50,431 bases of DNA, from the NCBI RefSeq assembly GCF_023534745.1, contig NZ_JAMHJQ010000007.1:1-50431 (forward strand), in the 5' to 3' direction. This document shows, one piece after another, positions 33,709 to 42,046 of this stretch (within the stretch, counting starts at the first letter, position 1; each line of letters begins with the position of its first letter). The notes beneath the pieces are model-generated. The model saw only the letters and a program-made list of their open reading frames with translations, was not told the origin of the DNA and made no database searches. The DNA comes from Streptomyces sp. 35G-GA-8. Lineage in GTDB: Bacteria > Actinomycetota > Actinomycetes > Streptomycetales > Streptomycetaceae. Made by a program: the position numbers and the translations under genes.

Positions 33709-36700
33709 GTGAGCACGGAAGTCGTGGTGGCACGTCTCGCGGGAACGGTGCTGGGCGCGATCGCCAAGTCGATACTGACCCCGAAACCGGGCGCGGGCCT
33801 CGTGGACACCCCCGTACGCCCCCTCCCGAAACCCGCGTCGCCCGACCGGCTGGCGAAGGTACTGGCCCGCCGGCTCAAGGATTCCCACGCGCGGCTGCCG
33901 GAGAACGAACGGCTGGCGGCAATCGAGGCGGTACGGTCCGCCTTCGCCGCGGCGGGCGAGATCGGCGCCGACCGGCTCTTCGCCCTGGAACTGGACCCGG
34001 GGCGCCTGCGCGAGGAGTTACGGGCATCGCACCCGGGCCCCGGCCCGGGTCCGGGCGAGGATCTGTACGAGGAGCTGCTCGGCGTCTGCTGCGCACATGT
34101 GGTGGAGCAGTTCACGGCACACCCCTCGTTCGCGGCACGGGCCGCGGTGGAACAGGCACGGGCGGCGGGCCGGACGCGCGAACTGGTGGAGGACGTACGG
34201 GAGCGGGTCGGGCCGCGTCCGGGGGCGGCGGCGCTCGGCTTCGAGCAGCGGTACGCGGACTTCATCACGGCGACCCAGGGCCGGCTGGAACTCTTCGGAC
34301 TGACGCTGGGCCGGACAGCCAACGAGTGGCCTCTCGACACCGCCTACATCAGCCTCGCGGTCAGCGGCGGCGACCACCCGCAGCCGTACCGGGAGGACCT
34401 CGGCCTGCCCACGGCCCCGGGCCGGGGCCCGGTCAAGGCCGAGCAGGCCCTGACCGGCGCCCGCCGGGTGGTGCTGCGCGGCCCCGCGGGCTCCGGGAAG
34501 AGCACCCTGGTGCAGTGGCTGGCGCTCAACGCGGCCCGGCGCGGCTTCCCGGCCGAGCTGGCCGACTGGAACGCGTGCGTACCGTTCGTCCTGCGCCTGC
34601 GCGCGTTCACGACGGCCGACGAACTCCCCCTGCCGGAGGACTTCTTGCGCGCCTCGGGTGTGCCGCTGCACGGTTCCGCCCCGGCGGGCTGGGCGGAACG
34701 GCTGCTGACCGACGGACGGGCACTGGTGCTCGTGGACGGCGTGGACGAGGTCCCGACGCGGCTGCGCGGCCGTACGGAGACCTGGCTCAAATCGCTCATC
34801 GCCGCGTTTCCCGAGGCGCGGTACGTGGTGACGACGCGCCCCTCGGCGGTGCCCGAGGACTGGCTGACGGGGCACGGCTTCACGGCGCACTCACTGCTGC
34901 CGATGGAACGGGACGACATCCGCGCGTTCGTCGCGCACTGGCACGACGCGGCACGCCAGGAGTGCCCTCGGGACGCCTCGCTCCTCGACACATACGAACA
35001 CTCCCTCAACCAGGCCGTCACGGGACGGCGGGACCTGGGCAGGCTGGCCACCAATCCACTGATGTGCGCGCTGCTGTGCGCACTGAACCGCGACCGCCGG
35101 ATGCGACTGCCGCGAGCGCGCAAGGAGTTGTACGACGCGGCCCTTGACCTGCTGCTCGTACGCCGGGACACCGAGCGCGAGGTGGTGGGTGTCGAGGGCG
35201 TCGACCTGACGCGCGATGAGCAGACGGCGCTGCTCCAGCGGCTGGCGTACTGGCTGATCCGCAACGGCCAGGTGGAGGCGGGCCGTGACGAGACCGTGGA
35301 GATGGTGGGCGAATGGCTGGCCGCCATGCCCCAGGTGACGGGCGACGCGGAGCAGGTGTTCGCGCATCTGCTGATCCGCAGCGGGCTTCTGCGCGAACCG
35401 GTGCCGGGCGCGGTCGGCTTCGTCCACCGCACCTTCCAGGACTATCTGGGCGCGAAGGCGGCGGTCGAGGCGCGCGACTTCGGCGTGCTGGTGCGCAACG
35501 CGCATGACGACCAGTGGGACGACGTGGTCCGGATGGCGGTCGGACACGCGCGGACGGACGAACGGGTGCGGCTGTTACGGCAGTTGCTGCGCCGCGCCGA
35601 CAAGGTACAGCGCCACCGGAACCGGCTGGTGCTGCTGGCGGCGGCCTCTCTGGAGCACGCGCCGGAGCTGGACCCGGCGATCAGGGCGGAGATCGAGGAA
35701 CGGACGGGCGAGCTGGTTCCGCCACGAGGGCTCGATGAGGCGGAGGAGCTGGCGAAGGCCGGTGAGCTGGTGCTTGAGCTGCTGCCGGGGCCGGAGGGGC
35801 TGAGCGAGAGGAGTGCGGCAGCGGTGGTAACGGTCGCGGCGCGTGTGGGAGGGGACGCCGCGATGGAGGTGATTTCCCGGTTCCGGGAGGACGCCAGGTT
35901 TGCGGTCGGCTTGCAGGTGTCGGATGCGTGGGGAGCGTTCGACACCGAGCACTACGCACGGTCGGTGCTGGCCGGCAGGGACTGGTCGGACTCGTATCTC
36001 AGCGTTCGCACGGACGACCAGCTGCGGGCTCTGCGGCAGCTTCCCGGAGTCCGTCTCGTCGATCTCATCGGCCCCTTTACTGATCTGTCACCCTTGGGCA
36101 TGTTGGGTAGTCTCAGAACGCTGTCCCTCACGGAGAACCCGGTGCTGACGGATCTCTCCGCGCTGACTGACATCCCCTCGCTCAGGGGCCTGCTGCTAGA
36201 CGACTGCGCGGCACTTCGGGATCTGTCTCCGCTGACTGAGACAGAGGTGAAGGTGCTCGTCCTCCGTGGTGAGCACACCAAAGTCGGTCCCGACCAGTTG
36301 CGGCGGATGGTCCGAATCACACGCTTGTTGCTCGGCTACCCGGTCCCAGCGAGGAGCATCGGGGAACTCCCCCTCGGTCCGCAACTCGACGACCTCCTTC
36401 TGTTCGAGAGAGCCGAGCACCTGGCACTGGACGGGATCGACCGCTTGCCGAGGCTCCGCAGAATGACTGTTTCCAGCAACCGTCATGTGCGTGAACTGGC
36501 CAGCCTCCCACGCCCTCTGCCGCTGGAGGCTCTCAGCCTGCGCTGGCTGAGCGCTCTGCGTCTCGACTGGATCAGGGACTGGGAATCGCTCACCGAAGTA
36601 AATTTGACGCAGTGCATCTTGGCCGGAGGCCTCGATCCGCTGGCAGAACTGCCGCAGTTTAAGCGTCTGCATCTGTCTTCCTGTACCCACCGGGAGGGCC

Positions 36701-36813
36701 TGATCGACCTGTACCCACTGGCCGAACGGGAAGATCTGGTCATTACCGTGACTCACGGCACCTCGGTGCGCGGAGACGAAGACTTCGCCCCCGGCCGGAT
36801 CGTCCGGGAGTAG
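33709..36813 (+). CDS. NACHT-LRR STAND NTPase (bacterial NLR-like protein)
   Basis: The 1034-residue protein reads in order: an N-terminal helical domain (about 1-235) ending LELFGL...DTAYISLAV, resembling the NACHT N-terminal helical (NNH) domains of actinobacteria; a NACHT NTPase with Walker A GPAGSGKS (258-265), Walker B LVLVDGVDE (D343, acidic D346/E347) and VVTTRPS; a winged-helix/superhelical region with NPLMCALLCALNRD and HRTFQDYLGAKAA; and leucine-rich repeats (about 770-1020). It has no enzymatic effector domain, signal peptide or partner gene. Related bacterial NACHT proteins act in antiphage defence. The GTG at 33709 follows GGGGGAGG. Two TTA codons (34018, 35575) and a lower-GC3 LRR part suggest accessory origin. 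Confidence 0.88.
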   Translation: MSTEVVVARLAGTVLGAIAKSILTPKPGAGLVDTPVRPLPKPASPDRLAKVLARRLKDSHARLPENERLAAIEAVRSAFAAAGEIGADRLFALELDPGRLREELRASHPGPGPGPGEDLYEELLGVCCAHVVEQFTAHPSFAARAAVEQARAAGRTRELVEDVRERVGPRPGAAALGFEQRYADFITATQGRLELFGLTLGRTANEWPLDTAYISLAVSGGDHPQPYREDLGLPTAPGRGPVKAEQALTGARRVVLRGPAGSGKSTLVQWLALNAARRGFPAELADWNACVPFVLRLRAFTTADELPLPEDFLRASGVPLHGSAPAGWAERLLTDGRALVLVDGVDEVPTRLRGRTETWLKSLIAAFPEARYVVTTRPSAVPEDWLTGHGFTAHSLLPMERDDIRAFVAHWHDAARQECPRDASLLDTYEHSLNQAVTGRRDLGRLATNPLMCALLCALNRDRRMRLPRARKELYDAALDLLLVRRDTEREVVGVEGVDLTRDEQTALLQRLAYWLIRNGQVEAGRDETVEMVGEWLAAMPQVTGDAEQVFAHLLIRSGLLREPVPGAVGFVHRTFQDYLGAKAAVEARDFGVLVRNAHDDQWDDVVRMAVGHARTDERVRLLRQLLRRADKVQRHRNRLVLLAAASLEHAPELDPAIRAEIEERTGELVPPRGLDEAEELAKAGELVLELLPGPEGLSERSAAAVVTVAARVGGDAAMEVISRFREDARFAVGLQVSDAWGAFDTEHYARSVLAGRDWSDSYLSVRTDDQLRALRQLPGVRLVDLIGPFTDLSPLGMLGSLRTLSLTENPVLTDLSALTDIPSLRGLLLDDCAALRDLSPLTETEVKVLVLRGEHTKVGPDQLRRMVRITRLLLGYPVPARSIGELPLGPQLDDLLLFERAEHLALDGIDRLPRLRRMTVSSNRHVRELASLPRPLPLEALSLRWLSALRLDWIRDWESLTEVNLTQCILAGGLDPLAELPQFKRLHLSSCTHREGLIDLYPLAEREDLVITVTHGTSVRGDEDFAPGRIVRE

Positions 36814-36925
36814 ACCCCGGCCTCTGCAAGGGCCTTGACGGAACGACGGCCAGGGGTCGGTAATCGGCCGGTCCCGGCCGACCGGGCTGCCGGAGTGTCA
36901 GTCGCGGCCCGTATTCTCTGTGACC

Positions 36926-37993
36926 ATGCTCGACGACCATACGACTGCAGCGACATGGCCGACCGCCTACCCCGAGGGGTACGCGGTCGTCGACGTCGAG
37001 ACCACCGGACTCGCCCGCGACGACCGGATAGTGTCTGCTGCCGTCTATCGCCTGGACGCCCGGGGCAATGTCGAGGACCACTGGTACACGGTCGTCAATC
37101 CGGAGCGCGACCCCGGGCCCGTATGGATCCACGGGCTGACGACCGACGTTCTGGAGAGCGCCCCGCTCTTTCCGGAGATCGCCGGTGAGCTGGCCGCCCG
37201 GCTCGACGGGCGGGTGCTCGTCGCGCACAACGCGATCTTCGACTGGTCCATGATCGCCAGGGAGTACGCGCGCGCGGAGCGGACCGCGCCCACCCGGCAG
37301 CGGCTGTGCACCATCGCGCTCTCCAAGGAGTTGGGCCTGCCGCTGCCCAATCACAAGCTGGAGTCGCTCGCCGCGCACTTCGGCGTCGTACAGCAGCGCG
37401 CGCACCACGCGCTCGACGACGCCCGGGTACTGGCCGAGGCGTTCCGGCCGAGTCTGCACGCGGCGGCGAGGGACGGCGTACGGCTGCCGCTGCTGGAGTG
37501 CCGGCCGCTCACGGAGTGGTCGGACGCCCCGGCGCTGCCCCGGGTCGGCTATCAGTCCTCGTACCGGCAGACGAGCTGGCGGCCCTCGCGCAAGCGGCCC
37601 GCGTGCCCGTATCCGAATCCGGGCCGGTATGTGCCAGGCGGGCAGTTGGTGCAGGGGATGCGGGTGGCGTTCTCCGGCGACACCTCCGTCGACCGCGAGC
37701 TGCTGGAGGACCGGGCCGTGGAGGCGGGGCTGCATGTCGCGACGAGCCTGTCCCGGCTGACCAGCCTGCTGGTGACCAACGACCCGGGGTCCTCGACGTC
37801 CAAGACGGTCAAGGCGGCGTCGTACGGTACGCCGGTCATCGACGAGGCCGCGTTCACCCAGCTGCTGCGGGACGTGGCCCCGGCGCCCGGGGCGTCCGTC
37901 CCGGCGCCCGCGTCCCCCGCCCCGTCCGCCGCGTCCGCCCCGTCCGCTGTCGCGTCCACCTCCGTCCGCGCCGTCACCCCCGCGGACGGGTGA
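36926..37993 (+). CDS. DEDDh 3'-5' exonuclease (DnaQ-like) with BRCT domain
   Basis: The 355-residue protein has an exonuclease domain (about 15-185) with motif I VVDVETTG, motif II HNAIFDW and motif III HHALDDARV (DEDDh histidine). A basic linker (about 190-235) and a BRCT-like domain (about 240-310; GMRVAFSGDTSVDR, TSLLVTNDP) follow, with an Ala/Pro/Ser-rich tail. This exonuclease-BRCT layout is common in actinobacteria, with a presumed repair or proofreading role. The ATG at 36926 has no ribosome site; TATTCT (36912-36917) ends eight bases upstream, so it may be leaderless. A GTG two codons earlier is an alternative. Confidence 0.9.
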   Translation: MLDDHTTAATWPTAYPEGYAVVDVETTGLARDDRIVSAAVYRLDARGNVEDHWYTVVNPERDPGPVWIHGLTTDVLESAPLFPEIAGELAARLDGRVLVAHNAIFDWSMIAREYARAERTAPTRQRLCTIALSKELGLPLPNHKLESLAAHFGVVQQRAHHALDDARVLAEAFRPSLHAAARDGVRLPLLECRPLTEWSDAPALPRVGYQSSYRQTSWRPSRKRPACPYPNPGRYVPGGQLVQGMRVAFSGDTSVDRELLEDRAVEAGLHVATSLSRLTSLLVTNDPGSSTSKTVKAASYGTPVIDEAAFTQLLRDVAPAPGASVPAPASPAPSAASAPSAVASTSVRAVTPADG

Positions 37994-38102
37994 TCGGCGC
38001 GCATCGCGCCGGCGGGCCGCTCGCGTACCGCCGCCCTGCGCCCGGGGCCCGCCACCCACCCCCCGTCAGATCAGCCGGGACCCGCCGGGTACCGTCAAAG
38101 GC

Positions 38103-38906
38103 GTGTACCGCTTCCTGTTGTCCCGGCAGTGGGTGATCCTCACCCTCCTCGCCCTCGCCCTCATCCCCGCGATGATCGAGCTGGGTTTCTGGCAGTACCA
38201 CCGCCATGAGAACAAGGTCGCCCAGAACTCGCTGATCTCGGGAAACCTCGCGGCGAAGCCCGTCCCGGTCACGGATCTGACGTCCCCCGGGCACACCGTG
38301 CCGCGCGCCGACTACTGGCGCCGTGTCACCGCCACCGGCACGTTCGACACCGCGCACGAGGTCGTCGTACGCCGCAGGACCTCCATCGACGACCGGGTCG
38401 GCTTCCATGTTCTGACCCCCCTCGTCCTGAAGGACGGCCGCGCGCTCATCGTGAACCGCGGCTGGATCCCCTTCGGCGACGACCAGCGGGCCTTCCCCGA
38501 CATCCCGGCGGCGCCCAAGGGCGAGGTCACCGTCACGGGCCGGCTGAAGGCGGACGAGACGTCGGCGGCCAGCGGTATCAAGGACCTGCGGGATCTGCCG
38601 CCCCGCCAGTTCATGCTGATCAACAGCGGGCAGCAGCGGGAAGAGCTGGGCCGTACCGTCCTCGGCGGCTATGTCGAGCAGATCTCGCCCGCGTCGGCCG
38701 GTGACAGTCCCGAGCAGATCCCGAGCCCCGACGACAGCTCGATCGGCCCCCATATGGCGTATGCGGTCCAGTGGTGGCTGTTCGTCGCCGCCGTGCCCGT
38801 CGGCTGGGTGATTCTCGTACGCCGTGAGCTTCGCGACCGCGCGGCGGCGAAGGCCGAGCGGGACGCCGCCGACGCGGCATCCGCGCAGGAACCCGCCACC
38901 GTCTGA
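38103..38906 (+). CDS. SURF1-family cytochrome oxidase assembly protein
   Basis: The 267-residue membrane protein has the typical SURF1 hairpin topology. One N-terminal helix (about 9-28, ending ELGFWQYHRHENK), an extracytoplasmic domain with VVVRRRT, VLTPLVLKDGRALIVNRGWIP and DLPPRQFMLIN, and a C-terminal helix (about 222-242, YAVQWWLFVAAVPVGWVILV). SURF1 delivers heme to aa3-type oxidase. The GTG at 38103 lies seven bases after TACCGT and lacks a ribosome site, so it may be leaderless. Confidence 0.92.
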   Translation: MYRFLLSRQWVILTLLALALIPAMIELGFWQYHRHENKVAQNSLISGNLAAKPVPVTDLTSPGHTVPRADYWRRVTATGTFDTAHEVVVRRRTSIDDRVGFHVLTPLVLKDGRALIVNRGWIPFGDDQRAFPDIPAAPKGEVTVTGRLKADETSAASGIKDLRDLPPRQFMLINSGQQREELGRTVLGGYVEQISPASAGDSPEQIPSPDDSSIGPHMAYAVQWWLFVAAVPVGWVILVRRELRDRAAAKAERDAADAASAQEPATV

Positions 38907-38948
38907 CAGCGCTGCTTAGCGCCCGCGCCGTGCGGGAACAGCCCTGGC

Positions 38949-40733
38949 GTGACCCAACGCATCGAGGACTACGCACTCATCGGCGATCTCCAGACCGCCG
39001 CTCTGGTCGGCCGGAACGGCTCCATCGACTGGTTGTGCCTTCCTCGCTTCGACTCGGCGGCCTGCTTCGCCGCACTGCTCGGGGGCGAGGAGAACGGTCA
39101 CTGGCGGCTCGCCCCCACCGGCGCGCGCGAGTGCACACGGCGCGCCTATGTGGGTGACTCGCTGGTGCTGGAATCCGTGTGGGAGACCCGTACCGGCACC
39201 GTCAAGGTCACCGACTTCATGCCGCAGCGCGACAAGGCTCCCGAGATCATGCGGATCGTGGAGGGCGTCAGCGGCACGGTCGACATGAGTGCCACGATGC
39301 GGCTGCGCTTCGACTTCGGCTCGGTGGTGCCCTGGATGCGGCGGGCGGAGGGCCACCGGGTGGCGGTCGCGGGCCCCGACTCCGTCTGGCTGCGCAGCGA
39401 GCCGCCGGTCAAGACATGGGGTCAGCACTACAGCACACGGTCGGCGTTCACCATCGGCGCGGGCGAGAAGGTGGCCTTCGTCCTCACCTGGCACCCCTCG
39501 CACAGGCCGCGCCCGCGGCGCGTCGATCCGCACAGGGCGCTGGCGCGCAGCCTGGAGGACTGGGAGAGCTGGGCGGAGCGCTGCCGCTACCACGGTCCGC
39601 ACCGCGCGGCCGTCATGCGCTCGCTCATCACGCTCAAGGCGCTCACATACGGTCCGACCGGCGGGATCGTCGCCGCGCCCACGACCTCCCTGCCGGAGGA
39701 GCTGGGCAGCGTACGCAACTGGGACTACCGCTACTGCTGGCTGCGCGACTCCACGCTGGTGCTGGGGGCGCTGGTGTCGGCCGGCTATCTGGAGGAGGCG
39801 GCGGCCTGGCGCGACTGGCTGCTGCGCGCGGTCGCGGGCGACCCGGCCGATCTTCAGATCATGTACGGACTCGCGGGCGAGCGCCGGCTGCCGGAGACCG
39901 AACTGCCGTGGCTGCGGGGGTACGCGAGCTCGGCGCCGGTGCGTACCGGCAACAACGCGGTCGACCAGCTCCAGCTGGATGTGTACGGCGAGGTGATGGA
40001 CTCGCTCAATGTGGCGCGGACGGCGGGTCTCCCCGCGCAGCCGCACGCCTGGAACCTCCAGCTCAGCCTGCTGGGCTTCCTGGAGTCGAAGTGGCGCGAG
40101 CCGGACGAGGGGCTGTGGGAGGTGCGCGGGCCGCGCCAGCACTTCGTGCACTCCAAGGTGATGGCGTGGGTCGCCGCCGACCGTGCCGTGCGGACGCTGG
40201 AGGACGATCCGTCGCTCAGGGGGGATGTGACGCGCTGGCGCGCGATGCGGGACGAGGTGCACCGGGAGGTGTGCGAGCGCGGTTACGACCCCGAGCGGAA
40301 CACCTTCACGCAGTCGTACGGCTCCGCCGAGCTGGACGCGGCGACGCTGCTGATCCCCCGGGTCGGATTTCTGCCGCCGGACGATCCGCGGGTGATCGGC
40401 ACGGTCGACGCGGTACGGGCCGAGCTGGGGCACGGCGGTCTCCTGCGGCGCTACAGCACGACGGGGCCCTCGGTGGACGGGCTGCCGGGCAGTGAGGGAA
40501 CGTTCCTGGCCTGCTCGTTCTGGCTGGCCGACGCTCTCCATATGACGGGGCGCACGGCGGAGGCGACGGAACTGTTCGAGCGGCTGCTCGCGCTGCGCAA
40601 TGACGTCGGACTGCTGGCGGAGGAGTACGACCCGGTGACCCGGCGCCAACTCGGCAACTACCCGCAGGCGTTCAGCCATATCGGGCTGGTGGTGACCGCG
40701 TTGAGCCTCACCGGGGCCGACACGGCAGGATAG
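38949..40733 (+). CDS. Glycoside hydrolase family 15 protein (trehalase/glucoamylase-like)
   Basis: The 594-residue protein has an N-terminal beta-sandwich (about 1-210; IEDYALIGDLQTAALVGRNG) and an alpha/alpha-barrel (about 225-590) with NWDYRYCWLRDS and the glutamate pair motif LLAEEYDP near 560. This is the layout of actinobacterial GH15 trehalases and glucoamylases; mycobacterial homologues hydrolyse trehalose. It has no signal peptide, so it acts on cytoplasmic sugar, most likely trehalose. It starts with GTG 42 bp after the SURF1 gene and is followed by an SDR four bases later. Confidence 0.92.
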   Translation: MTQRIEDYALIGDLQTAALVGRNGSIDWLCLPRFDSAACFAALLGGEENGHWRLAPTGARECTRRAYVGDSLVLESVWETRTGTVKVTDFMPQRDKAPEIMRIVEGVSGTVDMSATMRLRFDFGSVVPWMRRAEGHRVAVAGPDSVWLRSEPPVKTWGQHYSTRSAFTIGAGEKVAFVLTWHPSHRPRPRRVDPHRALARSLEDWESWAERCRYHGPHRAAVMRSLITLKALTYGPTGGIVAAPTTSLPEELGSVRNWDYRYCWLRDSTLVLGALVSAGYLEEAAAWRDWLLRAVAGDPADLQIMYGLAGERRLPETELPWLRGYASSAPVRTGNNAVDQLQLDVYGEVMDSLNVARTAGLPAQPHAWNLQLSLLGFLESKWREPDEGLWEVRGPRQHFVHSKVMAWVAADRAVRTLEDDPSLRGDVTRWRAMRDEVHREVCERGYDPERNTFTQSYGSAELDAATLLIPRVGFLPPDDPRVIGTVDAVRAELGHGGLLRRYSTTGPSVDGLPGSEGTFLACSFWLADALHMTGRTAEATELFERLLALRNDVGLLAEEYDPVTRRQLGNYPQAFSHIGLVVTALSLTGADTAG

Positions 40734-40737
40734 GACC

Positions 40738-41493
40738 ATGGATCTTGGACTGAAGGACCGCGCATACGTTGTCACCGGTGGATCGCGGGGGCTGGGCCGC
40801 GCGGCGGCGGACGCGCTCGCCGCGGACGGGGCGAAGGTCGTCATCTCGGGCCGCGACGAGAAGCGGGTCGCCGAGTCGGCCGCGGAGATCGGGCCCGGTG
40901 CGTACGGGGTGGCCGCCGACAACGCCGATCCGGCGGCGGCGGGACATCTGATCGCCACGGCGAAGGAGCGCTTCGGCCGCTTCGACGGCATCCTGATCAG
41001 CGTCGGCGGCCCGGCGCCGGGGTTCGCCGCGGACAACACGGACGAGCAGTGGGAGACGGCGTTCGAGTCCGTGTTCCTGGGCGCGGTACGACTCGCCCGC
41101 ACGGCGGCGGCCGAGCTGGGCGAGGGCGGTGTCATCGGCCTTGTGCTCTCCTCCTCGGTGCACGAGCCGGTCCCGGGCCTCACCATCTCCAACGGCCTGC
41201 GCCCGGGTCTGGCCGGCTTCGCGAAGTCCCTCGCGAACGAGGTCGGCCCGCGCGGGATCCGGGTGCTCGGCCTGCTGCCGTCCCGTATCGACACGGACCG
41301 GGTCCGTGAACTCGACACGCTGTCGGGCGACGCGGAGGCGGCGCGGGCGGCGCACGAGTCGCGGATTCCGCTGCGGCGGTACGGGCGGCCGGAGGAGTTC
41401 GGGAGGACGGCGGCGTTCTTGCTGTCGCCGGCGGCGTCGTATCTGACGGGGGTGATGGTGCCGGTGGACGGCGGGGCGCGGCACGGCTACTAG
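40738..41493 (+). CDS. Divergent short-chain dehydrogenase/reductase
   Basis: The 251-residue Rossmann protein has a normal cofactor motif TGGSRGLG (13-20) and the C-terminal YLTGVMVPVDGG typical of FabG-like SDRs. At the active site, however, the serine cluster LSSSV is followed by LTISNGLRPG where a classical SDR has YxxxK. Tyr is therefore replaced by Asn and Lys by Arg. Such proteins form a recognisable SDR subgroup and may use another mechanism or have lost reductase activity. The start is four bases after the GH15 stop, so the two are likely cotranscribed. Confidence 0.88.
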   Translation: MDLGLKDRAYVVTGGSRGLGRAAADALAADGAKVVISGRDEKRVAESAAEIGPGAYGVAADNADPAAAGHLIATAKERFGRFDGILISVGGPAPGFAADNTDEQWETAFESVFLGAVRLARTAAAELGEGGVIGLVLSSSVHEPVPGLTISNGLRPGLAGFAKSLANEVGPRGIRVLGLLPSRIDTDRVRELDTLSGDAEAARAAHESRIPLRRYGRPEEFGRTAAFLLSPAASYLTGVMVPVDGGARHGY

Positions 41494-41510
41494 GCCCTTT
41501 ACGGGTCCGC

Positions 41511-41577
41511 TGGGCCGCTGCTCGGGGCGTTTCCCCACCCCGCCCCTTCCCGAAACCGGGGCTCCGCCCCGGACCCC
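41511..41577 (-). repeat. Inverted copy of the intergenic repeat element
   Basis: Read on the minus strand it gives GGGGCGGAGCCCCGGTTTCGG and continues through GGGAAGGGGCGGGGTGGGG, matching the two plus-strand copies at 41853 and 41957 with a few changes. Its GGGGC-GGAG-CCCC core is a hairpin that probably acts as terminator for the SDR gene. Confidence 0.7.
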
Positions 41578-41852
41578 TGTCCGGCGTTGCGGGCGCCGAG
41601 CGAGCCTGAGGCAGGCTCGGCGACCCCGGCGCGTCGCGGTCCCCGTGTGCCGAGCAGCCACACGCCCCGCACGGGCGACACCCGGCCCGACCCGGGCCCC
41701 GAGGACCCGGGGCACAGCCGCCGGGTTCCCGTCAGCGGTGCGTCGGCGAACGGCCCGCGCGGCGGAGGAAACGGGCTCGGCCCGTTGGCACGGCCACGGC
41801 AACACCCCCCGCGCCGGAGCAACACCCCGAGGCGCGGGGCGCAGCCCCGACC

Positions 41853-41934
41853 GCACCACCCCGGGGCCCGGGGCGCAGCCCCGGTTTCGGGAAGGGGCGG
41901 GGTGGGGAAATCGCCCCGCGCAGCGGGCCACGGC
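41853..41934 (+). repeat. Intergenic repeat element, copy 1
   Basis: This 82-bp unit runs from GCACCACCCCGGGGCCCGGG to GCGGGCCACGGC and contains the hairpin core GGGGCGCAGCCCC. It is near-identical to the copy at 41957-42038. Confidence 0.8.
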
Positions 41935-41956
41935 ACGCCGGGCGGCCGACCCGCCC

Positions 41957-42038
41957 GCACCACCCCGGGGCCCGGGGCGCAGCCCCGGTATCGGGAAGGG
42001 GCGGGGTGGGGGAAACACCCCGCGCAGCGGGCCACGGC
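41957..42038 (+). repeat. Intergenic repeat element, copy 2
   Basis: This 82-bp unit is near-identical to 41853-41934; the visible differences are GTTTCGG versus GTATCGG and a few bases near GGGGAAATCGCC. It ends eight bases before the amaP stop codon. Confidence 0.8.
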
Positions 42039-42046
42039 GTACGCCG

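Larger units (their letters stand above)
41494..42046. other. 553-bp intergenic region with repeats
   Basis: No gene is supported here; open frames in it are GC-driven. It holds one inverted and two direct copies of an approximately 70-82 bp element (41511-41577, 41853-41934, 41957-42038), a shorter partial copy near 41830, and a hairpin GCCGAGC...GCTCGGC (41595-41621). It lies between convergent genes (SDR and AmaP). Confidence 0.7.

Noticed and set aside
31924-33888. 654-residue minus-strand frame opposite the subtilase
   Set aside because: It is a GC-driven antisense frame; the plus strand has a complete catalytic triad and signal peptide.
33709-36813. Multi-gene defence island around the NACHT gene
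   Set aside because: Neighbours are a subtilase, an exonuclease with BRCT, SURF1 and a GH15 enzyme, all with housekeeping signatures; no nuclease-methylase or toxin pair accompanies it.
36865-36880. Terminator after the NACHT gene
   Set aside because: CGGCCGG and CCGGCCG are only two bases apart, too tight a loop, and no U-run follows; no convincing terminator found in 36814-36925.
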